The translations under genes were made by a program, and so were the position numbers. From Alphaproteobacteria bacterium UBA3768 (GTDB taxonomy: Bacteria > Pseudomonadota > Alphaproteobacteria > CAAHEQ01 > UBA3637): DNA of 53,325 nt. The stretch covers positions 1 through 53,325 of the forward strand of contig DFFU01000010.1 of NCBI GenBank assembly GCA_002372315.1, given 5' to 3'. Shown in pieces: positions 1-7,938 of the stretch (positions within the stretch are counted from its first letter, which is position 1; every line of letters begins with the position of its first letter). The notes under the pieces are model-generated. The model had not been told where the DNA came from. It worked only from the letters and a program-made list of their open reading frames with translations, and did not search any database.

Positions 1-945
1 AAGGTCGTATGTCAAAATTTATTGAGTACAATAGGCGATACCACCCCCATTCGCCGATTATCGTTGGAAGGCACCCCCACAACACCTCTGACCACTTGTG
101 AAGATTCCAATACTTTTTTGATTGTCTATAATGAAGATATGACCGCCTATGATAAGATGGAATCGCCACGCAGTTGTCGCACAGTCAACGATTGTAAAAG
201 TGTTTGTGCCACATGTGAAATTCCAGAAGGGGAAGAAGTTGGAATATGTACCAATGAATGTGAAGAGCCAGTTAAACTCTGCCAAGTCCACACTGATTGC
301 AATCAAGAAAATGAATGTATGGTCTGTGATACAGAATCAAACATGTGCAAAAATGGCTGTGAAAGGGTGGAGTATTTGGAATCAAGCGGAACACAATATA
401 TTGATACAAATTGGATACCCAATGCAAGTGGACGCATAGAATTATCAGGGGCTTATACTGAAGTTGGCAGTTCATATTATTCAACAGGATATTATTTGTT
501 TGCACAACATGGCGGGACAAATGCCAGATTTAATATAGGGCAATATACAAGTACATTAACAACATTTTCTTTTGATGTTACTTCTGCGAATAGAATGACA
601 GATTATCCATTAGATATAAACAAACATATATTTGGTATTAATGCTCATACAAAGCAAATGTTTATAGATGCTAACGTCTATGAAAACCCTTCTGTTGCAG
701 ATTTTGGAAGCACGACTTATACTTCATATATGTTTGCACGAAATGTCTCGAATGTTGCTGGCGCTTTTTCAAAAGCGAAAATATACTACTGTAAAATCTG
801 GGATAATGGAACACTTGTCCGTGATTTCGTTCCCGTAATTGCCCCCAGTGGTCAAGCGTGTATGTTGAATCGCGTACCCGAAGATGGGAAGTTAAAACTT
901 TATTGTGATATGGGGGGTGGTACTTTTAAAACAAATAAAGATTAA
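1..945 (+). CDS. Cys-rich secreted/surface protein with a C-terminal LamG-like domain, 5' partial
   Basis: The reading frame is open to the first base of the window, so the N-terminus lies outside; the TTG at 22 is only the first in-frame start-like codon. The visible part has about 13 cysteines in a short block (codons for CRTVNDCKSVCATC, CTNECEE, CQVHTDC, CMVCDTESNMCKNGC). A roughly 190-residue domain follows, opening with YLESSGTQYIDTNWIP, a phrase common in gut bacterial surface proteins that fold as concanavalin/LamG-like jelly rolls. The Cys-rich block recalls the repeats of the prepilin at 26664-28274, so the missing N-terminus may also be a pilin-like signal (inference). Its last 4 bases overlap the end of the convergent DUF192 gene. 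The exact function is unknown. Confidence 0.6.
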   Translation, partial: KVVCQNLLSTIGDTTPIRRLSLEGTPTTPLTTCEDSNTFLIVYNEDMTAYDKMESPRSCRTVNDCKSVCATCEIPEGEEVGICTNECEEPVKLCQVHTDCNQENECMVCDTESNMCKNGCERVEYLESSGTQYIDTNWIPNASGRIELSGAYTEVGSSYYSTGYYLFAQHGGTNARFNIGQYTSTLTTFSFDVTSANRMTDYPLDINKHIFGINAHTKQMFIDANVYENPSVADFGSTTYTSYMFARNVSNVAGAFSKAKIYYCKIWDNGTLVRDFVPVIAPSGQACMLNRVPEDGKLKLYCDMGGGTFKTNKD

Positions 946-1367
946 AAATTGATTGTATCACCCAAGTGGATATCATTTGTTTTTATTTGTCCCGCATTAA
1001 GCTCTATGACATATTTAACAGGTATAGGGCAGGTAATGATCGTTTCATCCAAAGGGTGGGCATTTTCGTGAATATGTTGAATAATACCTTTTTCATCCAC
1101 AAACAACATATCCAAGGGAATATAGGTATTTTTCATCCACATAGAAATTGGTTTTTTCTCGTCAAAAATAAATAGCATCCCATGATCTTTTGGCATAGAT
1201 TGGCGATACATCAATCCTTTTCTTTGTAGCCTTGGCGTGTCGGCAATTTCCACAAAATAGTTGATTTTTTTTTGTTGGGTTAAAATGGATAAAGTGTTGG
1301 CAAATGAGGTGATTGAGCAAAGTAAAAAAAAGCAAAATATTCCCCATAATGTAAATTTAAATTTCAT
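942..1367 (-). CDS. DUF192 family secreted protein
   Basis: The 141-residue product matches the DUF192 family (PF02643) in length and in its core: GLMYRQSMPKDHGMLFIF, then MWMKNTYIPLDMLFVDEKG, then a C-terminal VIELNAG. A signal peptide is visible (KFKFTLWGIFCFFLLCSITSFA), so the protein is predicted periplasmic or lipid-proximal. The biochemical role of the family is not established. The start codon overlaps the stop of the upstream Bax-like gene as ATGA, so translation is probably coupled at the end of the prfA-prmC-murJ run. Confidence 0.85.
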   Translation of the reverse strand: MKFKFTLWGIFCFFLLCSITSFANTLSILTQQKKINYFVEIADTPRLQRKGLMYRQSMPKDHGMLFIFDEKKPISMWMKNTYIPLDMLFVDEKGIIQHIHENAHPLDETIITCPIPVKYVIELNAGQIKTNDIHLGDTINF

Positions 1368-2194
1368 TTTTTTGACTTTTGAAAAATAGTTTTATCATAC
1401 TGATAGATGAATTTGTTTTTATTGATAGTTTCTTTTAATTTTTCCAAATAATAAACATCTTCTGGCATATAGGTTCTGAGTGATTGAATAATTTGATAAC
1501 TGGATTGAGAGGATTGATTATAGGAAAGTTTGGCCCTTTGTTTGCGCCAAATATCATAATTGGGAGTTGCATTCATTTCTTGTACATAGGCCTCAGTTGC
1601 TTGGATTAAATCAGGGTATTTGATAAAATCATATGTTTCCCGATCAAGCCATCCTTTTTGTGCATAGGGACTCTGCATATTTTCCTTACCCCAGTTGGTT
1701 TGTAACGCAGATTGTGTAATAGCAACAGCAGGTGGAATTTCATCAATTTTTTCCATCAGATCCATAATTTTTGTAGGGATCGTTTTTAAGAGTGTAGAAT
1801 CATACTTTTCCACCAAAGCATCAAAAAATTGTTTTTCTTTCTGTGTCCATTCTAATCCTTTGTCGTATTTTTCTTTTAAGATTAAAAACAGATATCGTTC
1901 CCCTAAGATTTGTTCATTTTCGCGTAAAATCAAGGCTGTTAAAATTTTTGAATAAAGTTCTTTAGATCCTTTTTTTGAAAAATCTTCGGGTAATTTTTTG
2001 ACAAAGATTCGCGGAACAGTTCCTTTTTCGGTTGAAAATAATTTTTCCAACTCGTCTGTTGTTTTTGGGGTAATTTCTTGACCTTCTACATTCGCTGTCA
2101 TAATGGGTAAAAGTTTTTCAAAATTTTGGGATAATTCATCAGCATAAGAGGTAAAACTTATGAAACAAAAAATCAAAGTCATTAAAAATTTCAT
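1364..2194 (-). CDS. Bax-like GH73-family protein with the usual catalytic Glu replaced by Gln
   Basis: The 276-residue product has a cleavable signal (FLMTLIFCFISFTSYA) and is related to Bax, a member of the glucosaminidase superfamily acting on peptidoglycan. Family landmarks are IPPAVAITQSALQTNWGKE (residues 153-171) and AYVQEMNATPNYDIWRKQRA. In Bax and related enzymes the first motif normally reads A-x-x-E-S-x-W-G, with the Glu catalytic. Here that position is Gln165 (codon CAA, positions 1702-1700). The protein may therefore be a non-hydrolytic binder, or may use another acid. It overlaps both murJ (4 bases) and the DUF192 gene (4 bases). An SD-like AAAGGAAAA lies just upstream of the ATG, inside murJ. 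Confidence 0.75.
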   Translation of the reverse strand: MKFLMTLIFCFISFTSYADELSQNFEKLLPIMTANVEGQEITPKTTDELEKLFSTEKGTVPRIFVKKLPEDFSKKGSKELYSKILTALILRENEQILGERYLFLILKEKYDKGLEWTQKEKQFFDALVEKYDSTLLKTIPTKIMDLMEKIDEIPPAVAITQSALQTNWGKENMQSPYAQKGWLDRETYDFIKYPDLIQATEAYVQEMNATPNYDIWRKQRAKLSYNQSSQSSYQIIQSLRTYMPEDVYYLEKLKETINKNKFIYQYDKTIFQKSKK

Positions 2195-3804
2195 ACTTTT
2201 CCTTTCAGTTTAGTCAATATCATAGATTTTAATTGTTGTGTGGGAATTGCTTTTGTCAATATGAGAGTGAACAAATAAGTACTTCCAGATATAGCAATGA
2301 TGATTCCTAGCGATATGATTTCTTGAAAAGTGTTCGTTTGGGAAATGAACGCACTTTTTATAATCTTCAAAAGATAGATGCATATCCCCATGACAGTTGC
2401 AGAGAACAAAATTCGTATGGCACGCATCAAAAATAATTTGTCAAATGAAAATTCAGGATGCTTTAGCAATCGAACAAGGTACTGCCCAACATTAATCCAC
2501 ACGCTACAGGTTGTCGCCAATGCGATACCTGCATAACCCATGGACATTCGGAATGAGCCAATACCCATTATACCACTGAAAGTTAAAGCTAAAACAGAAT
2601 TTAAAATAACCCCAACGATGGCAATCTTAACTGGAGTCGAGGTATCGCCTCGTGCATAAAAGAAGGGGGCAAATGTTTTGGTGGCCATATAGGCAGGTAA
2701 TCCCAATGAAAAAATCATCAAAGCTTTGGCTGTATGAATTGTGTCATTTTCTGTAAAAATTCCATGTTGAAACAATGAGGCAATAATAGGCGTTGCCAGC
2801 ATAAATAGTCCAATACATGATGCAATGGACATCATCAGTGATATTTCCAGTCCTCGATTTAAATGCATATTAGCCTGTTGAATTTGTCCCAATTTGATAT
2901 GCTTGGACAGAACGGGTAATAAAGCTGTACCTATGGCAACGCCAATAATTCCTATTGGTAATTGAAAGACGTGGTGAGCATAATTAAGCCATGAAATGGC
3001 CCCAGCTCCCACAAAAGATACAAAGAAGGTGTCCAAAAATAAATTGATTTGATAGACGCCCGATCCCAAAACACCTGGAGCCATTTTCTTGAGTAAAGTT
3101 TTAACGCCTGTTGTCAAATGAAAAAGCGTTTGAAAGGGACCTTTTAATCCAAAAAGAAAACCCGCTTTTTTAATGTGCCATAGTAAAAAGACTAATTCCA
3201 ATATACCAGCAGTGGCCACACCGCACGATAGAGCATAGGCAGGTGCAAAAGGACCATGGAATAGAGGGCTTAAACACACCAAAAAGAAAATCATGGTTAA
3301 ATTCAATAAGACGGGAGCAAAAGCGGCAGCCCAGAATTTGCCCAAAGAATTTAAAACACCCGATAATAATGATACCAGAGAAATAAACAATAAAAATGGA
3401 AATGAAATACGACTGAGTGATGTTGCCAACTCTAATTTACCCTGAATTTTATCAAAACCAGGGGCCAAAACATAGGTCATAGCAGGCATGATAACTTCCA
3501 TAATCAATGTGAAAATCAATAATGTATAGAATAAAAAACTAAAAACTGTTTGGGCGAATTGTTTGGCTTTTTCAGGGCTGTTTTTATGAAGTTCTTCTGT
3601 AAATAAAGGGATAAACGCCACATTTAATGTGCCTTCGGCAAAAAGGCTTCTAAATAAATTCGGAAAGCGCCAAGCCACAAAAAAAGCATCCGCCATCATA
3701 CTGGCCCCTAAAAATCGTGCCATCAAAATGTCGCGTACGAAACCAACTACTCGGCTGATTGCCGTACATCCTCCTACAGTTGCGATAGATTTTAATAAAG
3801 ACAT
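2191..3804 (-). CDS. murJ: Lipid II flippase MurJ
   Basis: The 537-residue polytopic inner-membrane protein belongs to the MOP/MurJ (MviN) family, which moves lipid II across the inner membrane for peptidoglycan synthesis. The N-terminus is characteristic: TAISRVVGFVRDILMARFLG, then ADAFFVAWRFPNLFRSLFAEGTLNVAFIPLF. About 14 hydrophobic segments are evident and the length is normal. An AGGA sequence precedes the ATG. It follows prmC by 9 bases and is overlapped by the Bax-like gene, so flippase and cell-wall functions sit together in one transcript. Confidence 0.95.
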   Translation of the reverse strand: MSLLKSIATVGGCTAISRVVGFVRDILMARFLGASMMADAFFVAWRFPNLFRSLFAEGTLNVAFIPLFTEELHKNSPEKAKQFAQTVFSFLFYTLLIFTLIMEVIMPAMTYVLAPGFDKIQGKLELATSLSRISFPFLLFISLVSLLSGVLNSLGKFWAAAFAPVLLNLTMIFFLVCLSPLFHGPFAPAYALSCGVATAGILELVFLLWHIKKAGFLFGLKGPFQTLFHLTTGVKTLLKKMAPGVLGSGVYQINLFLDTFFVSFVGAGAISWLNYAHHVFQLPIGIIGVAIGTALLPVLSKHIKLGQIQQANMHLNRGLEISLMMSIASCIGLFMLATPIIASLFQHGIFTENDTIHTAKALMIFSLGLPAYMATKTFAPFFYARGDTSTPVKIAIVGVILNSVLALTFSGIMGIGSFRMSMGYAGIALATTCSVWINVGQYLVRLLKHPEFSFDKLFLMRAIRILFSATVMGICIYLLKIIKSAFISQTNTFQEIISLGIIIAISGSTYLFTLILTKAIPTQQLKSMILTKLKGKV

Positions 3805-3813
3805 ATTGTTATC

Positions 3814-4590
3814 CTAAAATAATTTTTTATTTTTTACAAGTCTTTTTTGGAAGATAAGTACACGCGTGATTTTGGCCAAATCTTTATGCGCTGATAAAAG
3901 ATGCCATTTTTCTTTTTTAAAAATTTTTACAATGGACGCTTTTTGTCCTTTTCCAATTTCTAAAAATAATAAAGGAATTTTTTGAATATGACTGAGGATG
4001 CGATAGTAATCCAATCCATCCTTTCCACCGTCCAAAGCTAATAATGGATCGTATTGACGCACATTTAGTGCTAATTCAACAATATCCTTTGTGGGAATAT
4101 AGGGGGGATTTGAAACAGCAAAATCAAACGAATCGTTTATATCACACATATTCTTGCATATAAATTTTGCTTTTGTATTATTTTTTTTTGCATTTTTACG
4201 GGCGATTTTAATGGCTTTTTCAGATACATCATACCCCACGGCTTTGGCATTTTGATACTCCATTAAAAGCGAGATCAATAAACAGCCTGTTCCAGTGCCA
4301 ATGTCAGCGAAAGAGTAGGGGAGAGATGTGTCAGGTAGTGTTTTTAAAACCGCTTCAATCAATGTTTCGGAATCAGAACGTGGATCCAGAACATCTTTGG
4401 ATGTGATAAAATCACCTTTCCAAAAGCCTTTGTGTCCCAATATTTTACTCAGTGGTTCACCTTTTTGTCTGCGCCGTAAGACAGATTGAATTTTTTTTTC
4501 GTCTTGAATTTCAGTTAAAATCCACCGCGCTTCCAACAGAGGCATATCGGAAAAATGCTTTAATTTGTTTGCCAATGCTGATGGAGTCAT
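3814..4590 (-). CDS. prmC: Release factor glutamine N5-methyltransferase PrmC (HemK)
   Basis: PrmC methylates the Gln of the GGQ motif in peptide-chain release factors. The 258-residue protein has the SAM-binding motif DIGTGTG (residues 96-102) and the diagnostic catalytic NPPYIP (161-166), followed by the family's ALDGGKDGLDYY. The N-terminal helical substrate-binding domain is present. Its substrate gene prfA lies immediately upstream with a one-base gap, the classic prfA-prmC pairing. The C-terminus ends in a short Lys-rich tail. Confidence 0.95.
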   Translation of the reverse strand: MTPSALANKLKHFSDMPLLEARWILTEIQDEKKIQSVLRRRQKGEPLSKILGHKGFWKGDFITSKDVLDPRSDSETLIEAVLKTLPDTSLPYSFADIGTGTGCLLISLLMEYQNAKAVGYDVSEKAIKIARKNAKKNNTKAKFICKNMCDINDSFDFAVSNPPYIPTKDIVELALNVRQYDPLLALDGGKDGLDYYRILSHIQKIPLLFLEIGKGQKASIVKIFKKEKWHLLSAHKDLAKITRVLIFQKRLVKNKKLF

Positions 4591-4591
4591 T

Positions 4592-5659
4592 TTAACCTTC
4601 AGCTAAACGTTGCATTTGGTCTTCGGTAATCAATGCTTCAATAAAATCATCCAACCCTTCACCATTTAGAACTTGGGGTAATTGATAAACGGTTTTATTG
4701 ATGCGATGATCCGTGACACGTCCTTGTGGGTAGTTATAGGTACGAATACGCTCTGAACGATCCCCAGACCCTACCTGAGACTTACGATTATCGGAACGTT
4801 CTTTGTCAGCTTTTTGACGCTCCATATCGTAAAGGGCAGTTCTGAGTCGAACCATGGCTTTTTCTTTATTTTTAAATTGGGAACGTTCTTCCTGACATTC
4901 TACTGCAATGCCTGTTGGTTTATGTACAATACGGATGGCAGAATCAGTTTTGTTGACATGCTGTCCTCCTGCACCACTGGCACGACAGGTCGTAATTTCC
5001 AAGTCAGCTTCATTGATTTGAACATCCACTTCTTTTGCTTCAGGCAAAACGGCCACTGTTGCAGCCGAAGTGTGTACACGTCCGGAAGTTTCTGTTTCAG
5101 GAACACGTTGAACACGGTGTACGCCTGATTCGTATTTAAGACGTGCAAAAACAGAATTACCACTGATTTGGGCAACTGCTTCTTTATAGCCTCCCAATCC
5201 TGTTTCATTGAGTGATAAGACCTCAAATTTCCATTTTTTTAGTGCTGCATACCGTTCATACATACGAAACAATTCAGCTCCAAATAAAGCGGCTTCTTCT
5301 CCCCCAGTTCCTGCGCGTACTTCCAAAATAACATTGCGATCATCGGCCTCATCTTTGGGTAACAATAAGACCTTGATTTCATGTTCCATTTGCGGTAATT
5401 TTTCTTTAATTTGATAAAATTCTTCCTCTGCCATTTTTTTGAGTTCAGGATCCATTTGGGTATCGTTCATCATTTCTTCATCATCGTGCATTTGCTTTTG
5501 GGCATCCAGATATTCTTTTGCGATGCGTACGATATCTTCTGTTGCACTTAATTCTTTTGACAATGCGATAAAATTTTCACGACTTTGTTCTTGTGTTAAT
5601 AACTCAGTCAGCTCTTCATGACGTGCCAAGATAGACTGCAATTTTTCATCTAAATTCAT
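4592..5659 (-). CDS. prfA: Peptide chain release factor 1
   Basis: RF1 terminates translation at UAA and UAG. The 355-residue product has the codon-recognition PxT motif as PET (residues 187-189, in HRVQRVPETETSGRVHTSAATVAVLPE). The peptidyl-hydrolysis motif GGQ is at 231-233 (SGAGGQHVNKTDSAIR). The C-terminal GSGDRSERIRTYNYPQGRVTDHR block is typical. An AAAGGAGA Shine-Dalgarno precedes the ATG. It heads the run prfA-prmC-murJ-bax-like-DUF192. Confidence 0.97.
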   Translation of the reverse strand: MNLDEKLQSILARHEELTELLTQEQSRENFIALSKELSATEDIVRIAKEYLDAQKQMHDDEEMMNDTQMDPELKKMAEEEFYQIKEKLPQMEHEIKVLLLPKDEADDRNVILEVRAGTGGEEAALFGAELFRMYERYAALKKWKFEVLSLNETGLGGYKEAVAQISGNSVFARLKYESGVHRVQRVPETETSGRVHTSAATVAVLPEAKEVDVQINEADLEITTCRASGAGGQHVNKTDSAIRIVHKPTGIAVECQEERSQFKNKEKAMVRLRTALYDMERQKADKERSDNRKSQVGSGDRSERIRTYNYPQGRVTDHRINKTVYQLPQVLNGEGLDDFIEALITEDQMQRLAEG

Positions 5660-5722
5660 AACATTCTCCTTTAATATATTGATTTAACTTAAAAATTCTT
5701 GTTGTTGAAATAAATTTAAAAG

Positions 5723-6622
5723 CTAATCTTTTGTCAGTTCAATTAAAGGAGTATTATCTTCTTTCTTTAATGTTTGTGTGCGAATACCATTGATGTAAAG
5801 ATCCAATACACCACCACGTGCAGTACTGATGGATAAATTTTCTAAAGGAATTTGGGGGATAAAATGTTCATTTTTGGCCATAACTTTATCCAATAATGTG
5901 ATATTTTTTTGATTATTTTTAATTCTAACCCAAACCCGTTCCGTTGCTAAAAAGGCAATTGGTGCGGTATAAACAGCATCATCTACCGGTCTAACTTCTT
6001 TTTCTGTGCTTTTCCCTTTTAAATTTTTGTCTTCAACGATTGGTGCTTCCGAGGACTGCTGTATAGAATCTTCCTCAGAGAGCAAATTTCCTTGTTCAGT
6101 TGCATTTGAGGTTTCAGAAATACTTTCCTGAATTTGATCGTTGCTTGATTGAATTAAAGCATTTTGCGAATAGCTATTTGCAATCAAAAACCAAAGGATG
6201 TAAAATAATAGCAAAACGAGAACAATAAGTGCTAAAACCTTTTTGGATGGCAAAGTCGCTTTCTTCTCTAAAACTAGCATATCCATCGGTTCTTCCTTAT
6301 CATCTGAAGATTCTTGATGATAAAGAGTAATCATTTCTTCTGGATTTAACTTCAACATTTTGGCATAAGTTCTCAAAAATCCAACAATGTATGCTTTTGC
6401 GGGAAATACGTAGTAATGTCCTTCTTCCAATGCCTCAATATACATAGGTTTAATACAGGATACCTTTGATACATCCTCAATATCCCAACGTTTTTTTTGG
6501 CGTGCTTTTTTCAAAATATCACCCAAAGTTTGTGCTGAAACATTTTCAGGTATGACAGGTGTCGTTTTTGCTAATTCATCCATATCCAGGTGGACAAGCG
6601 TTTCTTTTTTCTTTCTAGGCAT
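5723..6622 (-). CDS. RodZ-like helix-turn-helix membrane protein
   Basis: This is a RodZ-type protein, by family knowledge a cytoskeletal adaptor that links MreB to the cell-wall machinery. In order it has a cytoplasmic HTH_25 domain (LGDILKKARQKKRWDIEDVSKVSCIKPMYIEALEEG, then FPAKAYIVGFLRTYAKML), a transmembrane helix (ALIVLVLLLFYILWFLI), a polar Ser/Glu/Gln-rich linker, and a C-terminal beta domain resembling DUF4115 (ERVWVRIKNN...DLYINGIRTQTL). I place the start at the ATG at 6622, 8 bases after AAAGGG, rather than at the TTG two codons earlier. The gene lies between the prepilin peptidase and prfA on the same strand. Confidence 0.85.
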   Translation of the reverse strand: MPRKKKETLVHLDMDELAKTTPVIPENVSAQTLGDILKKARQKKRWDIEDVSKVSCIKPMYIEALEEGHYYVFPAKAYIVGFLRTYAKMLKLNPEEMITLYHQESSDDKEEPMDMLVLEKKATLPSKKVLALIVLVLLLFYILWFLIANSYSQNALIQSSNDQIQESISETSNATEQGNLLSEEDSIQQSSEAPIVEDKNLKGKSTEKEVRPVDDAVYTAPIAFLATERVWVRIKNNQKNITLLDKVMAKNEHFIPQIPLENLSISTARGGVLDLYINGIRTQTLKKEDNTPLIELTKD

Positions 6623-6683
6623 AATCAAATCCCTTTCAATAGTTTTTCTTTCATTATATTGTTTTTTTTACAATTGTCCAGTT

Positions 6684-7370
6684 TTATTTTGAAAACATTA
6701 TAAAAAAAACGATTAAAGCAGCTGTTCCCAATGCGGGGCCGTAGGCTCCTTTTTTTTGAATTGGCATCCATGAAAACGTAATGAATAAGAAAAACGATAA
6801 AATTAAGCAGGCATTTAATCCCACCAACCCCAACCAAGAACCCAATGCAGTAATCATTTTGACATCACCAGCTCCTAGCTCTTTTGATTTGGATTTTGCC
6901 AAGACTAAAACAGAAAAAACTGAAACTAAATAACCAGACACAGAACCTATTAAAGCAAAAGAAATATCATGAATGTTGGTGTGCGTATGAAAAATCATTC
7001 CCAGTAGTAAAAGTGGTATTGTAAAAAAATCAGGCAATAGCCAATATTCAGCATCAATCACACTGCAAACGTTGATGATCCAAGCAAAAAAACAGGCATA
7101 AATACGGATGGGTTCTGGGAGTATAAAATAAGATAACGAAAATAAAAAGCAATGGCAAATTGCCCAAAAAACAGCCCATAAATAAAGTTTATACCATAGC
7201 CTTTTTAATAAAAAAGCTCTAGCAGGATCATAAACCTTAGAAAATCTCGGCCTGTGCCATAAATTCAATATTAGGTTACCTGGATCGGCGGGAATAATTT
7301 TACCAAAACGTCCCGCAACAAAGGGAACACAAAAACCACTGATAATTCCCAACAGTGCATATGCCCACAT
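6684..7370 (-). CDS. Type IV prepilin peptidase (A24 family)
   Basis: This is an aspartic membrane peptidase that cleaves the leader of type IV pilin-like proteins. Its 228 residues are mostly hydrophobic, with six to eight membrane segments. The two catalytic aspartates of A24 peptidases are seen in VIDAEYWLLPD and in GAGDVKMITALGSWLG. The four-Cys zinc motif and methylase portion of PilD/GspO are absent, although a remnant N-terminal extension is present. AAAAGGAG precedes the ATG. It is a plausible processing enzyme for the prepilin carried by the mobile element at 26664-28274 (inference). Confidence 0.88.
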   Translation of the reverse strand: MWAYALLGIISGFCVPFVAGRFGKIIPADPGNLILNLWHRPRFSKVYDPARAFLLKRLWYKLYLWAVFWAICHCFLFSLSYFILPEPIRIYACFFAWIINVCSVIDAEYWLLPDFFTIPLLLLGMIFHTHTNIHDISFALIGSVSGYLVSVFSVLVLAKSKSKELGAGDVKMITALGSWLGLVGLNACLILSFFLFITFSWMPIQKKGAYGPALGTAALIVFFIMFSK

Positions 7371-7443
7371 GAAAACTCCTTTTTAAACTATCCTATACAA
7401 AAAAATATCAACTTGCAATAAAATTCTTTTCTTTTTTTAAAAA

Positions 7444-7478
7444 AAAGTCTATACTAATAACTGTAAAGGAGAACAAAA
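7444..7478 (+). promoter_or_regulatory. -10 region and Shine-Dalgarno for yqeY-dnaG
   Basis: A TATACT hexamer at 7450-7455 and an AAAGGAG Shine-Dalgarno at about 7465-7471 precede the ATG at 7479. The -35 region is a T-rich tract without a good match, so only the -10 is convincing. Confidence 0.45.
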
Positions 7479-7937
7479 ATGATTCGTGAAGAAATTAAAA
7501 AAGCGCTGGTAGAAGCGATGAAAAATCAAGAAAAAGAGAAAGTAGCAACTTTAAGGTTAATTAATTCAGCCATTAAAGATCGTGATATTGCAGACCGTAC
7601 CAAGGGCAATTACGATGGTATTGATGAAGCGGGTATTTTGTCATTGCTACAGACAATGATTAAACAACGCCGTGAGAGTATTGAAATGTATAAGCAAGGA
7701 AATCGTGATGATTTGGTGGCGCATGAACAAGGCGAAATTGATGTGATTCAATCATTTTTACCCAAACAAATGACGGCTGATGAAATGCAGGTGGTTATTA
7801 AAGAAGTTATTACCCAAACGGGTGCCTCAGGTATGAAGGACATGGGGAAAGTGATGGGGGTTCTGCGGGGAAAATATGCCGGTCAAATGGATTTTGGGGC
7901 AGCCTCAGGGATTATCAAACAACTTTTGGCAGGCTAG
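7479..7937 (+). CDS. GatB/YqeY domain protein
   Basis: The 152-residue cytoplasmic protein matches the YqeY family over its full length: IREEIKKALVEAMKNQEKEKVATLRLINSAIKDRDI near the start, QSFLPKQMTADEM in the middle, and DMGKVMGVLRGKYAGQMDFGAASGIIKQLL at the end. This region resembles the tail domain of GatB; the cellular role is not settled. The dnaG start codon is one base after its stop. The yqeY-dnaG pairing is frequent in alphaproteobacteria. Confidence 0.92.
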   Translation: MIREEIKKALVEAMKNQEKEKVATLRLINSAIKDRDIADRTKGNYDGIDEAGILSLLQTMIKQRRESIEMYKQGNRDDLVAHEQGEIDVIQSFLPKQMTADEMQVVIKEVITQTGASGMKDMGKVMGVLRGKYAGQMDFGAASGIIKQLLAG

Positions 7938-7938
7938 A

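Noticed and set aside
6625..6837. A 70-codon frame overlapping the prepilin peptidase end
   Set aside because: It is an out-of-frame shadow of the peptidase and has no start signal of its own.
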